64,000 nucleotides of DNA, taken from positions 822,800 to 886,799 of the forward strand of contig JANPWX010000010.1 of the NCBI GenBank assembly GCA_024734555.1, given 5' to 3'. The translations under genes and the position numbers were made by a program. Below are positions 34,940 to 48,689 of this stretch, piece after piece. This DNA is from Trochalopteron elliotii. Its lineage: Eukaryota > Chordata > Aves > Passeriformes > Leiothrichidae. How positions within the stretch are numbered: the first letter of the stretch is position 1; every line of letters starts with the position of its first letter. The notes beneath the pieces were generated by a model that was not told the DNA's origin, did not search any database, and saw only the letters and a program-made list of their open reading frames with translations.

Positions 34940-37900
34940 CTGACGAAGGAGAAAGGAAGGAGGAGAGAAAAATGGAGACACAGAATTTTAAGGGGCAACG
35001 TGTAGGAAAGGGATGACAATGACGACAACGGCAGGGGTTAGCAGAACTGGGTTGGGGGAATTACAACACTTATACACAGAGGGTCACTTGATACAGGCTG
35101 TGCCAAGGGAAGAAATGGCATAGAGCAATTTTTGACATGCCGCTAGCCTGCACAATGAGTCTGAGATCATTCACACAAACAAAGAGCTTCCTTCTCACTT
35201 GGGTGGAGAGGTCACTCCTTACTTTTTGCACTTTGCAGTACTTTCTGCTTCTGGCTTTGTTTGCATTTTTCTGCCTTTTCCATGAGAAGAAGCAAGAAGG
35301 GATAAGTAGTACCAACTAAGCTCTGAGGGTGACTGCTGTCCCACAAGTCACTCTCAACAGTTCTGCTGCCTAAACTCCAGTTTCTGTTCTAGTGATCCGC
35401 CAGCTACTATCTCTTGTTGAGAACCAAAGACTTCAAGACATAAAACAGAAGGACTCTCTGCAGGGAAGCACCAATGCAGCATTTCTAGAGCTTCTTTTTC
35501 CCATATTATTTGCAAGAAAATGCTCTGGGGACTTCAGAAAACCGAAAAGTGCCATCTGTCATCAACAGTGCAAGAGAAGCTGAGATCTCGCACAGAGTTT
35601 CACACTAAGTTGCTCCTCTCCAACAGTGGTGCATGACTTGGAGAGAGGTTCAAACTTGTGCATGTACTGAGGAAACAGCTTCTCACTCCCAATTACACAA
35701 CACGAAACGGCAAACACTCATTTGGCAACAGCAGCCCTGCAGGGACAGCTTCTTCCCACCAAAAGCTCATATGGATTCCTGGCCATGGCAGTTCAATACA
35801 GACTCTGAACTCTTCTGGCTGGATCTGGGGTTGTAGGGCATCAAAGCTGCATTGCGGTGGTGAGACAGTAGATCCTGACTGCTGCCACGCATGCCCACAG
35901 CAGTGCTCTTTGTGGTTGGTGCACCAAAGGAAGGCTTGCAGAGATCACACAGAACTCTCTCAGCCAAGGGGATGTGTTACAGCTCACGTTACTAAATCTG
36001 CCTGGAGGAAGCACCGGGCTGTGGGTTCAAGCACAGAGATGAAAGTGAAGATAGGTATTATTGCCCCTGATTCACAGTGTGAGCCCTGGCAAACCTTGCT
36101 TCTGAGCCTGACCTGCCAGTTGTGAAACTGCAAAGATACCAACTTCCTCAGGACCCTGGGAAGCTCAGCTAACACTGATGGAGTGTTTGGGAACCTGCAA
36201 GTGCAACAGAAGCACTAAATGGCATCAAAGATACAAGTTGCCTTGTGAACTCAGGCTATTTGAAGCGGCTTTCGAAGGCTGCAGCCTATCACAGTGGCAT
36301 ACTACTCACCTCAGCAGTAAAATACATGGCATACTTTCAAAATATTTGTTATTTTTTTCTCTAAATTCAGAGAGAAGCTGTTGGAGAAATGTTCCTCTAA
36401 GATTTTATTATAGTTCACTTATTAGATGCCGTGAGACTGCAGTACAATTATCCCCTAAACCATCTTAGCAGTAAACTTCATTGAAGAAGTGAAGTTGCCT
36501 CTAAATACTTTTTATATAACCAAGACCATCACTAAGTATTAGGGTGACTAAAGGCTCTCTATCCACACACATCTCTGTGGCATTTCCACTGTTGCACACT
36601 TAGCTGAACCCATGTCATTGCTGTTTATGTCCCACCTGTGGCAGCCAGCCCACACCATGGTCAACAGCCACACACTCCGCCCTGCTGATCTAAAAGCTGG
36701 CAGAAGTCCTGCCATAGGAAGGATCCGAGGCTTGGTACTCACTTCTCCTACAAAAGCACATCCCTGGTGGGTGGAAGCCATCTGTCTGGGAACACCCCAG
36801 CCTGCCTCCATGTAGCTACAGGAGCAGAATGTGACACCTCACTGCAATGAACAGCAGAGCTGGGCTCAGGAGGCCTCTCACACCACAGCAGGGAGTTTAT
36901 CATGCCCTAGGATTTTAAACCAAGTGTTTAATGTTCAAACTCTGTTTGCTCTAATGTTTCAGTGGACTTTAATCTTGCATTAGATCAGAGTGCAAAGAAA
37001 TGCCTTGAGATCTGTGCTGGAGTAACAACTGTGAAAAGCCAGCCCTGCATAAATACCTTCGTAGAAATTCAGTTTCATTACGAAAATTTAATCTACAGAT
37101 CAAAACATTTCCTTCCTTAAACTAGCTCAATTGCTTCTTAACTGTTTAAGGTTGGTCAGTAAGACAAATTGATCTGAAAAGCCCAGGAGCAGTCATAAAA
37201 AGAACTGAGAGAGGGCTGTGTGCATGAGGCAGGATGGCTCTGGGAAGTGCTAAAGCTAACAGTGTGTATTTATGGCAGCTGCAATGCTTTAATGTTTCAT
37301 TTTACACTTCAACACAGCATAGTCATGTCTCACCAGGGAATGGCTGTTTTCCCTGACCAAGGCTCTTGGAAAAGACAGATTCAAGCCCTCAACAGTCCCA
37401 GCTATGGGAAGCCAATATTGGTTTTCCTGAAGATCCCTCTCCTCTCTGCTTCAGTGACTGTGGTGCAACAGTGGAACTCCAGATATAAACTCAGGTACTC
37501 AGTCAATGAGATGCAGAGGGGTCTGACTGTATCAGAACTTTACCCTGGTCCTTTACTGAAGAGCCTCTTGGATGATGCCTTACAGTTTTGCTCCCCTTAG
37601 AAAGCAGAGAATATCCCACCTCCATGCCAGACTCTCACCTAGACAAGTACACATGTATGAAATGTTCCAAGTACATTCAGAGAAAGATCCTTGACTATCA
37701 CACAACGAAAGAGGGAGGCTGTGAAATGCTCTGTGTTGTGCCTGGGGTAGGTACTGCTCAGGGAGAATTGAAGTCTCTGCTTTCTCCTTTGATCTCAATC
37801 CAATAGCTTGAAGTGATTGCCATTTCTTCTTCCTGCTCTTCTGGAGTGAGCTGGTGGGATGTGCACACAGTTTGCATGCTGGCTGGTGAACTGCTCCCTG

Positions 37901-40900
37901 GAGAGACCACACCACCCTCCTGTGAGCCTGCAGCCCTTCTTGTGGGCAGCACATACCTTTCCTGTGCCATGACTCAGTTTGCACAGCTGGAGGAGGGTGG
38001 CAGAAGTCTCTTCTCCACAAAGTCTGACCCCTGTATACCCAGCTGTCCCCAGCCAGCCCTGCAAAGTTGTTTGGGCAGGCTGGATCTGCAGGTGTGGATG
38101 GGTTCAGGCCCACTGCCCCTCCTAACGTGCAGCAGCTGCCCAGAGATTGTAGACCAAGGAAATTAGGTGGACCCCTGCCTGCCCCTGTCAAGCTTAATGT
38201 TTGTGTCCCATGGCTCTGCTATCCCTCGCTCCCTTGAGCTGGCAAGGACTAGAAGTAGTGGTGGAGTTCAGCTCCTGCACTGGGCTCCTTTGAAAAGCCC
38301 TCTCTTGGTGCTTGGATGTGCAAGACCCAGGACACAGAGATGAATCTTCTGCCATTGCCCACCATGGGACCCAGCTGAGCTGTGACAGGCATGGCTTGGG
38401 CAAGAGCTGCTGCAGGTACCTGATCCAGCTCTGCAGCTGCACACACCCTGGGAGCTCCTCCACAGGGTAGGGTCACATTTGCTTGTCCATCAGGCTGTCA
38501 GTAGGAGGTGAGAACTCAGACTGGAAGGCGCACAGAATCCTGACAGAGGTAATCAGTCACAGGCACAGCCACAGAGGGGAGGGAGAGGCCTCAGCTCCAT
38601 CACAGGACCTTCTTAACAACTGATTACTCTGTCCAGGCAGGAGGCTGTAAAATAAAATGTGATCTCTCCAGCACCAGGGCCCCCATGTCTCTGCTGATGT
38701 TTTAGTCTTTTCCGCTCAAACGGCTTTGAAAGCTCAGAATCCATATTATCTGCATAGCTAACATCTCCGTTCCCTTGCCTTTTTCCTTTCATCTTCGTTT
38801 ACTCTCTTTCCATTTCTCATCTTCAATAAGGAAAAATCATGAGTCAGCTTTAGTATCAGTGCCTTCACACTGTCTGCAGGAAGCAGATTATGTGGTACAT
38901 ACCTACTTAAATCAGCAGACAGCCTGGCTATGCAGGAGGAGGGGCTCTGCCTACCTGTCCGGAGATTTTCTTCTCTGACCCCAAGGTTTTCAATCCATTT
39001 AATTCTCTCCCTGTGCACTGGTATAAATGTTTGTGAGTGTTTATGAGTACTGAACTGTGGCCATCTTCATCCTATGGCCTTCAGGGGCAGGTTTTCCAGT
39101 GTATCTTTTTGTTTTCTTTCATAGGAAATAACTCTTCCAAGACTACCCGTTAAAACTTCATCTGGGTGTTTGCAAAGACACGCACTGCTGTACTGAAAGA
39201 TGGCAGCTCTTACAGGGTTCTTCAGCATCTGGAACAGATGTATTTCATCACAAGCACAGGTCATGCCTGGCTTCTCACTCTTTTGGGAAATAGAGATCTC
39301 TTCTGTCAAGTCACTGAAACCTCTTCCCTGCAGGGTCATCATTAGTTTATCCCAAGAGTGACATGACTCTTTTAGAGTAGTTGCTTCTCTGCAACTATCA
39401 TTTTCACTTCCACCCAAAAATTACACTGTATGAGTTCAGCACCATACACAGCAGGAAAAAATATCACAGAAATCAAGAACTTTCCCATATAAATGCACCA
39501 AATATGGAAGACTGGCAAGGGGCCTGACAGGCCAGGAAGCTTCTAGGAAGTTGCCTCCTTGATAAGCACATTCAAACTAATGCAAAATCCAGCACTCCTT
39601 CAAAAGTTTCTGGCTCTGGCATCCTCATTCTGCACATCAGCATGGGATTTCTCTCTCTGAAATGTATGAGTAAGGAGTGAAAGCAGAACTGGCTGGGCAA
39701 GCATAAAATATTTGAAAACACCAAGAAGAAAAACATTGCCAACTTCGCCCACCTACACTTGGGACCAACCCATTAACTCCAAACTCCAGCTGAACAACAC
39801 AGCCTCAACTGTTCTAACAACACAGAAGATCACATTCTCCTGGCATAAGTTAAGGGCGGTAAGCAGCTTCCCTAACTATTAAAGCAACATCTGAAATATA
39901 AACAGATGTGCCCCAGACAACACTGCAAGGACCCTCAAAGTCTTTTCTCTCTTTAAAGTTTCCCCTTCCACATTATTATTGAGTTTTATCCTTTGGAATA
40001 TGAATGGGGAATAAAGTTGCCTCTGTGCACTGCACTCCCCACTGACAAATGCATAAATGATTCACAGCTGCATTCAGGAGACAGATCAATTAATCGTTGC
40101 AGCTCTCCAGTATTTATACTGGGCATCATTCAAGCAAGCCAGCTCTGAATCGATTCCTTGTTGCTTCCAGCAGCAGCAGATCCTGTTCTTCATTTATACG
40201 ATTATCTTAGTTGAGAACTAAGCATGGGTCATCCAGGATGAAGGACCCCTGCTTCAAAGAAGAGTTGTATTTCACAGCACATGGGGCACCACAAACTTCC
40301 CTGGACCTTGGGAAAGAGACAACTACGCATTGTTGGGCTGTGCAGAGTGCACAGCCATGCCTGGAGCAGTGTGTGGGAAGAGGGCTGCAGCTCACAGCCA
40401 GTGAGGTATCCAGGAGGTTGCCTAAGTATGAACAGATTGTTGTATGGGGATTGCAGAGGACAAAGTCATTTACAGGGGATGTGGCCCTCCACCTCGCTTT
40501 CTTTCTTCCTCCCCAGCCTTTCCCAGACTAAGCTGGCTTTACCTACAGTTTTGTTTCAAGAAGCAATGCAACGCCAAGTCCTTGACCTGCAAAAGCAGGA
40601 GGGAGGGGAGGCTTTGCTGAGCCAGGAGTGCTGTTCTGCCTGGCATGCTGTGCCCATGAAGGGGTGCAGAGCCACCTTGTGCCCCACAAGGAAGCAGCAC
40701 CCAGGTGGATGCTATCAAGAAAGACACTTTGCCCTGAACATAATCAGCATCACAACAGAAACAGATTCAAGGCCTATTTAAAACTTTCTGACCATTTATA
40801 AATGGACTGGCAGAGTGCAGTTTGCTCCAGCTGGAATCTGCACAGGATGTGGCAGGCAGAAAGGTATGTATCAGGGAAGGGGTAAGAGAGGAACATCATC

Positions 40901-41118
40901 CAATACATCATCTTTTCCACAGTAATTCTTTTCTGATTAAATTTTTTACCCATGTTTAAGCCACAATTTAAGGATAAACTGTTTGCCTTGCTCAGGCAGG
41001 CTAAGTCCTATGCTCTGGAGCTGCAAGAGGAGGCCAAGAAATACTTGGATCCAGCCAGCCTGCCCTCTGCAGAGAGGGAAGGTGCCATGCCCACCATCTG
41101 GTGGACCCCACACTGTAC
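34940..41118 (-). other. Intron upstream of the FNIII 5 micro-exon
   Basis: This 6.2 kb intron ends in the strong pyrimidine tract of the micro-exon. It holds a MIR-like relic (about 36000-36145) and an AT-rich block with a homeodomain-type core at 40075-40210. The long minus-strand open frame at 37580-38191 is not protein-like. Confidence 0.75.
36000..36145 (+). repeat. Possible MIR-like SINE fragment
   Basis: The stretch gggctgtgggttcaagc and the later gagccctggcaaaccttgct, ctgagcctgacctgccagtt and gtgaaactgcaaagatacc follow the order of the MIR 5' half (gggttcaaatcc, gaccttgggcaagt, cctcagtttcc, tgtaaaatg). The match is loose and the borders are uncertain. Confidence 0.4.
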
Positions 41119-41312
41119 CTGTGCTTCTGACAGCATGACGTCCTTGATCACTGGCTGCCCTCGGGGCTCGTTGTTTTCCAGCTTCACATAGGTAACCTGA
41201 TACCCACGGATCTGCCCATGCTGCTTGTTGGAGATGGGCAGCTTCCAGCTCACCCGGATGGCAGTCGAGTTCACAGACTCCACCTCCACCTTCCGCGGTG
41301 GGGCACTGGGCA
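41119..41312 (-). CDS. PTPRF: PTPRF exon: FNIII domain 5, first half
   Basis: This 194-nt exon goes from phase 1 to phase 0, with acceptor tgtgtgttgcag and donor gtacag. It encodes 65 residues beginning [19 protein letters not shown] and ending KDVMLSEAQ. It carries the strand-B RVSWKLP, the [15 protein letters not shown] strand C and an N-S-T sequon. The peptide stops in the C'-E region of the repeat. In LAR the optional nine-residue insert of the next micro-exon is placed directly after SEAQ. The donor gtacag departs from consensus at +4 to +6, which may help alternative joining to either the micro-exon at 34913 or the constitutive exon at 32548. Confidence 0.97.
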
Positions 41313-44165
41313 CTGCAACACACACGGGACAAGAGTTAGCAGGTACCACACAATCACTGTCACTACCTCTCACTCCTTTGCTACCTTCCCCCCAGTTCAC
41401 TGCCAGGACGGCCCTACTGGTACAAGCTTCCTGCACCTGCCCAGGACATCACACAGCAATCTTTCAGCATGACCACATCTCTGACTCCTTCCCTTTTGCT
41501 ACTCTCAGTAGGAAAGAGCATAACTGTAATATGCAGGAGTATCCCTAATAAAAGTAACTGTGCTGAATCAGACTCAATGTCCATCTATCCCTCTCATCTC
41601 CAGCAGTAGGGGAGCAAGGAAGAATACAAGAATACAGCACAATATAAAGAATATCCCCGCAGCTCAGGGTGCCCTGGGGCACAGGCAGGGGTTTTAATGC
41701 CTTCTTTGCATCTTGCCTGACTCAACGTCTCCTCTCAGACCCATCTAAACAGAGTCCAACAGTCCCAGGTAGCATGACTGGGTGCTCAGTCTGTTTTGCA
41801 GGGAGCCCAGGTACCTGCCACCAGCCAGAGCACACACGTGCTCTTCCCCTGTGACAATGAGAGGTTAATGAGGGGGAAAAGCACCATCCTAAAACAATAA
41901 CCCAGAGCTCAGAGACAGCAGTCACTGAACTCAGCCAGATAAAGGGCCTGTGGGGATTGTGACAGCTCTGGGGACTGTATTTCATGCATGGCTAGCTTGA
42001 ATGCTTTTTGATAATAAAATGAAAAATTACACTGCCCAGAAAATATCAATTTTCTTGCAAGGTGAGGCCCATTTAAAAAATGTATTTATACCCTATTTAC
42101 CATTTGGAAAAATTACCTCCTTATTATATTTTGCTCTTGCATTGACTGTGACAAAAATGTCAATTCTAAAAAATTAGCTTCTCAGTTGCTCCTGGAAAGC
42201 TCCTTCCGGCTGAAACAGCTGGGAGTAGAGGTGTGTGCTCTCTGTGGAGGATATTGATGCTACCTAAGTGCCCAGTATCAAGTAAAGGACGTGGGCTTCA
42301 TCCTATCACCTCATCTGCAGGACCCTTTTCACCTTCCACTACCCTGGGAAAATCCAGAGGTTTGGAACCACATACGCCCCAATTCTCAACACAGCAAGAA
42401 ATCAGTATTAGATAATTAGGGATGGATACCTGACAAGCAGACGTAATGAGTATTGCTATTTCAACCAACTAAATGGGAAGAAACAGCTACCCAGCAGGTA
42501 AGCACAGTTTTTAAGCTGCAGGGCAATTCATTATTTTTCCCCAGATGTCCTTCGTAATTGTAGATAATTTAATAAAATAGAGAAAGGGGGAATGCAGCAT
42601 TTTAGCACCACGAGGCCAACTCAAGGTAACGGAATGGAGGGTGCTGTGCTTGAACAGTTACCCCCTTCTGCCTGAAGCAGGCTATGCTGTAATCCACAAT
42701 TCACTTAGTGCAGTGACCTTGCACAAGCCACAGGGCTCTTCTGCCCTGGCAAGACACCTGCCCACACACACAGCTGGGAGTCCAAGCGGAAAACAAGATC
42801 CTCCCTGAGAACCAGACAGAAGCTGTGTGTCAAGTTCTGCTGTCTTGAAAAGGAGGTAGGACATGATATGGGGATGTTGCAGGGAGACAAAAAAATGTGA
42901 ATATGAGCAGACCACAGTGTTTTGAGGAACTCTGTCCTACACCACTATGGGAAGTATGTGCTGCATCTGAGATCCAAACAGGGAAAGTTCAATTTGTTTT
43001 ACTACAGTTTAGCATTTTTCATTCCTTCATCATGGGTATCTACTGTGCGTCAGTATGTCAGAGGAATATAAAACCACTCCTGACAGCTAAGCTGGAATGT
43101 CCAACCACGGTGCCCAAAAACTAACTGAGAGAGCTTGTTGCGACATTTCTGGGGTAACAGCTTCCCTTGGGCTACAATTCTGCTGAATGAGAACTGAAGC
43201 AAACAATACAGGCAACAGGACACACACACAGATGTGTTTGCCAGCCCAGGAATGCAGTCAGCAAGCATTCCCAGACGCCACTTTCAGAGCCATGGAGACA
43301 TAGGGCACAGTGGCAGCCCATTTAGGGAAACTGTAACATGTCTGGTTTCAATTTCCTACACTGATAGGGCAATGCAGAGATCATGCTTTCTTTGCCTGGA
43401 CACTCCATCTCTTTCTTCTCCCATTAAATCTGCAGCTTTCTTGGGTCAGCATGAAGCCATGGGAGCTCCTACTGTCACCCTAAGCTCTGGCACTTTCAAA
43501 GGAAATGGCTTAAATCATGGTGACATAACTGACAGCCCAGCTAATACAAAGCAATTTCTCTTTAAAGCTGTCGTATCCAGTAAAGTGCTCTGTACGTGTG
43601 GTATTCTGACTCTTGAGTGGAAGAGCAGCTTTATATAAGCTGTGGCTTGCCTGGAAGCCGGAGCAGGAAGCAGCTTTCCTGCAGGATCTACAACTTTCAA
43701 ATGGATTGCTTTCCCCCTCTTTAGTTTGCTGGATTTCAGGTCAACAAGTAAACTTTAAGTCCTTATCTCACAAGAGAAGCCTTTGGCTGGGAGAGCTCAT
43801 TCTACCTTCAAGAAAAAGGAATCCACCACCCCCCACTATAAAACCACAATGGAAAGCAGAGCAATGCCTCCCTGCATGCACAAGAAGCACTGGTGACATA
43901 AATAGGACCCTGAAGGACCATGATGGGATATCTGACACAACCTGGAGGCAGAGCAAGGGCCAGCAAAGCAATTCTCCAGCCCCACTCCAGGGGAACTGTT
44001 GAGACCTGCTCCCCGGAGTTTTGCTCCTGACAGCCTCTGGTCTGATTGAAAGGTGCTCCCAGGTCAATGTTCCTGCTCCCTTTCCCCCCCTTTCCAGCAA
44101 ATACAGTGAGGAGAATCCTGGTTAACCCACAGCAGCAGCTGAAGGAGCTGTTCAGTAGCACCTAC
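41313..44165 (-). other. Intron between FNIII 4 and FNIII 5 exons
   Basis: This 2.9 kb intron has an AT-rich middle (42000-42180). A short stretch near 41560-41605 resembles an old amniote interspersed repeat. No coding exon was seen. Confidence 0.75.
41560..41610 (+). repeat. Possible fragment of an old amniote interspersed repeat
   Basis: The wording tgctgaatcagactcaatgt followed by ccatctatccc resembles a common sauropsid repeat fragment (ctggatcagacc, ggtccatctagccc), recalled rather than searched. It is very short. Confidence 0.25.
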
Positions 44166-44471
44166 CGTCCTCGTCAGTGCGCACGTGCACGGGGATGCTC
44201 TCCGGTCCTGGCCCCACATCGGTGTGAGCCCTTACCCACACCTTGTATTCGGTCCATTTCTCCAGGTCCTTGATCTCCCAGCTGGAATGCTCCCGTCCAA
44301 TGCCATCCACCACATGCTTGGTGTTGTCATCTCCTTCCACTGCCTGGTAGGCAATGGAGTACTGGGTGATGACCCCATTGCGGCTCTGGGCGGGCGGTGG
44401 CACCCAACTTACCCGGATGGTGGTGGAGCTGGTGCTTACACACTCGACCTCTTGGGGTGGGGCGGAGGGGG
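44166..44471 (-). CDS. PTPRF: PTPRF exon: FNIII domain 4
   Basis: This 306-nt exon is phase 1 on both sides, with acceptor atttatccccag and donor gtaggt. It encodes one complete FNIII repeat of 102 residues, from TPSAPPQEVECVSTSSTTI to VHVRTDEDG. The strand-B motif RVSWVPPP, NGVITQYSIAYQ in strand C, and LEKWTEYKVWVRAHTDVGPG in strands E-G are all present. Human LAR reads QNRNGV- or DSRNGV-like here, and this copy has QSRNGV. The exon is symmetric. In PTPRS and PTPRD, isoforms that lack the FNIII 4-7 block are common, and the exon phases here would permit the same isoform. Confidence 0.98.
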
Positions 44472-47400
44472 CTGGGGATAAATAAATGAAGTGGGGAGAT
44501 GAAGGGAAATGAATGGAAGGACAAAACAAAATGCACAGGGAACTTTTACCCAGCCAACGAAGCACTGAACATACACGTGGACAACTGCCTGCCATCCTCA
44601 CAGATGATCAAAGATGGCACCAGGGGGGCAATTTGTATTTGAAGGCCAGATGAACAGCGTGGAGATGGAAGTGCTGTTCTGCATCAGAGAACACCTCTTC
44701 CCAAAGCAGTTCTGGACACTCACTTTACCAAACACAACAAATGGCAGTAAGGGAAGGGGGGCATGTGGAGGGTGCGAGAGAGAGACTGGTAGGGAGAAGA
44801 AAGACACTTTCAGTGAAGATCTGAAGCAGATGGAAACCAGAAGAGGTAGGAAGCTGCAGAAAGCAAGAGTGGCAGAAGGGTAGCTCACACACCAGATTGT
44901 AGGAAGGCTTGTGAAAACTCACTCCTAGACAAGCGGCAGAAACAGAAGTGGGTAATGAAAGCAGGTGACTGAGGTTGCAGGTAGTTTGTCCTGGTAGGGT
45001 TTAAAATCATGACCACCAGCTGTATGCTGCATCCTAACCAGATGGGAGCCAAGCACCATGTGGGAACAGGAGATAACGTGGTTGTGCTGCTTTGCACATG
45101 TCCCTGGAATCTGGGACTGACTGCTTCATGCCTGCCACAGTGGCTACCAGCCTCAGTAGCTTCCTGGCCTATGGATTTGTACAGTGGAAGGTAAGCAGGT
45201 CTTGCCCCCTCCCAGGCAAAAAAGCACCTGCGGTTTGCATTAACTTCTAAGCCCTGGTAATGTTATCTGTCCACAGGAGGAGGAATGGGATCCAGGCAAT
45301 AGTTGCTTCTCATTGGGATCATTGGGAGAGAAGTCTCTCCACACAGCACAACAGGGAAGAGAGATCAGGAAAGGAGAGATGATCTGGACAAAGCAAAGCA
45401 TCCCTAGGACATCTGCCTGGTTCATTCCTTTCTCCAGCCTTGCAGATCTGCTGTCTGGTTGGACCAGGGCTCTGGCAGCATGGGAGCCCTCTCACAGCAG
45501 CATCAGGCCCCTGTCATTTGGCCTCTCTGCCCTGGGATGCTGCAGACAGCATGCCTGCACAGAAGGCAAGAGTGGAAGTCTGGAGAAGGAAAGGAGCCCA
45601 CATAGTCAGGCAAGGAATGAGGGACATGGCTCCATCCATGGGTGCTCATCCAGAAGGAAATACCCCTAAGCAGAGGGGCAAGGGCATCATCACCAAAAAA
45701 AAATGCACACTGTTGCTCTAAGGCTAGAAAGCTGTGTGGCCAAGCAATAATGGAGTACAAAGTATCTTGCTTTACCGTGGCAGGTGAAAGGCAGTTTCCA
45801 TTCTTCACTGCACCAAGAAACATAGAAATGCCTGAAAAAAGACTGCTGCCCTTACCCATGCTTCAGTCCTTGCAGCCACCAGTGCAGCAGAGCCAGCCTT
45901 GCAGGGGCACAGGAACAACCCTGCCTGCTCACTGCTTGTGCAAAGGTGAACACAAGCTACATTACTCCACATGGCAGCAAGGACCTCAGGTAATTCAAGC
46001 ACTCAGCAATGGTGCCTTAGCTTTGCTGGGCACAGGTTGGCAGTGGCAGAAGATCTGAGAGAGCAGAGGGCAGTAGGATCTCCCAAAGCCACCAGTGACC
46101 TCTGCTTGTTGGGAACAAGGCCCACTTGCTTGCAGAAACAGTTGCAGACTGCATGTAACTTTTAATTCCCACTCCTGTGCTCAGAGAACAGGGAACATTC
46201 CTGATGCTCGGGCTCAGATGCCTGGAGAGATGAAAGATGGAGGAGAGTGAGTAGTGATGGAGCTGGAAGTGACGACGCCTGAGCAGTCAGGTTGCTGCTA
46301 TGGGAGCTACACCGGAGGAAAGAGAAGTCCAAACAATGCGTGGAAGCAGACAGCACAGGATCAGCATGGCCATCTGCTATAGTGAAAAGGACGCAGGGGT
46401 ACAAAGTGAATCCTCACACTCTTTTGGTTAATCAGCAGAGAAGTGGCAGGGAAGAGAGTAGGAAGATACAGCACCAAAGCCACACCTACAGTGGAGGGCA
46501 TAATATAGACAAAGTGCCTGGTGGCATCCTTCAGACAGGACAGCTGAGATACAAGGGACTTGGCAAACCTCTCCTCTGACACTGTCTGCAGACACCCTTC
46601 ACAGAAGAGACATGCTTTGACAGAACCTCCACAGCTTCCCTTGGCATGCAGCAGTGAGCTCCTTCTCCAAAGGCAGCTTTGGATGGCAGTGTGGGCAAAT
46701 CAAAAGTTGGCTGTTGACTGGGTAAGAGTCACACATATGATATGCAAGGCAAAAACTAAGATTAACACTTAAAACAAAACAAAACTTGATAACATGAGCA
46801 GGATCAACTTAAAATGCACACGGAGTTGAAGTGTCCCTCCTGGGGCCAGCAGAGAGCAGACTGGGTGGCCAGCATGCACCACACATGCAGATGTACCCAC
46901 ACACACACTGTGCAAACCTCTGCTGCCTCCAGGCTACTCACGACAGCCTCCCCCGACAGGCCCACAGCAACTCTGTGCACCCACCCAACCCACCTGCTCC
47001 TTAGGCTAGGGAAAAAAAAGGCAGACTTAGGACCCACCTCAGTACTTCAAGGGAGAACAGCATTTTAATGCTGAGGCCTAATGGGCACAGAGCTGATGTT
47101 TCTCTCTTGCATCATTCCGCTTGCCTGAGGCACTGCAGACTCCTGGAAAACTCCCCCGTGCTCTTCAGGCCCTCACAGCAGCACTGCTTGTACTTTTTGC
47201 AGGGTGCCCAGCAACTAAGTGAGCAGATTAGCAGGAAAGACAGCCTAGAAAGCGAGGTCTCCACTGTGCTGCTGAAGGGTTCAAAAGGGCACTGCCTCCC
47301 TCTGGCCTTCCCACACAAGCATGCCTACTACTCCTGAGCAGGGGTGCCACAAGAAAAGCAAAACCAGCATCCTTCTCCAGCCCATTACTGAGTCATTAGT

Positions 47401-47599
47401 GATCACAGGCCTCCTACCTTCCCCATGACTGGTTTGTCACGGACAGGAACAGAGACTGAAGAGAGGCTTTTTGGAAAGCAGGAATCTGACTGCTCCTGCA
47501 CTTTGTATCCCACCTGAACATGTCAAGCTCCATAATCTAACAGCCTTTCTCAGGGTAACCAGATGAAAAGTGCAGGAAGGAGACCAATTTGAAGCTGGG

Positions 47600-47990
47600 A
47601 GCTATAGTATTTCTAGATTAGTAAGTTCTAAGGCCAAAGGGAACCTGTCCAACCATCTAACACAAGGTGTTGCTAAAAGGATTTCTGCACTCTGCACACA
47701 ACTTCTGCCAAGGTAAAGCACAGCTTTCTGAAAGACCTCCTTGATTTTGTGCCCCCCAGTACTCAAGGCTCCACAATTGCATTGGGACTGTTCAGACAGG
47801 GGTTTGTCACCCTCACTGAATAGCTCAGCAGTAACTGCCAATGGCTTCTGTCATAGAACTGAGTGCCATCAGAAATCTTTTCACGTAGGAGCCTGTAAAC
47901 CAAGACCCAGGTCACTTCTTGGATCAGAGTAAGAATTCTTAGGTCCTTCAGTGTGAGGAGGGCCTCACTGGTCAAACCAAGGTACTCCTG
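47600..47990 (+). repeat. Degenerate CR1-like LINE 3' fragment
   Basis: The opening tagattagtaagttctaagg, then ccaaagggaacctgtccaac and catctaacacaagg, resembles the opening of an old sauropsid CR1-like repeat (gaccatctagtctgacctcc, then tataacacagg). The following gacctccttgattttgtg fits loosely. The rest has decayed. It is recognised from memory only. Confidence 0.35.
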
Positions 47991-48689
47991 TGGTTAAATG
48001 CCAAATCTCCTCCAGCCTATCTATGCACATTGATCTGACTAAACAGATGCCAGAACCAGTCAGCTACTGCACCACTGGCCAGTGAAGTGACAACCTTAGA
48101 AACAGACTGGTGTGAGATGCCTTGTAAGCAGAGAACAGATAGAGTAGGTCATGATAAAATGTCTGCCTTGATGAGTCCATGAAGCAAATGTTTCTCTTAC
48201 TTGGACTGTTGTGAGACTCTGAAGGACTCATTTATGCATGGAGCTATCTCTGATTAAGTGTGTTCAAGGATAAGAGCATCTACTGATGGAATTAATTTAC
48301 ATGGTAGGAGAATGACTCCAACCTTTGCCTATCAATACAAAAGCTGTCTGACACAGGTATACAAATCCCCATATTCAGGATTTGTTCTCAATGTTCAAAT
48401 ATTTATAACCGCATGATCTGATCTTTCTCCATTTTCATACCTGTCTATTGTGCAGCTCTAAGACATCATTAGCTCACTTAACGAGGTGGAGGAATGCCTG
48501 GGACTGGTATGTTAATGAAGCTGAGTTTTCCTCAAAGAGAAGGTCATTCTGAAAGTGAGCAGAGCTGCTCTTCCCTGCCAGAGCTCCCTTTCTAATGGCC
48601 ATCTCACACTCCTGGTAGCTGTGCATGCTCCTGCCCTCCCTGCAGGGAAGGCTGCCTGTGCCAACTGCTCACTCCACAGAGCGAGTAAA

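Noticed and set aside
37580..38191. 203-codon minus-strand open frame
   Set aside because: It is intronic, with no recognisable motif and a composition like translated non-coding DNA.
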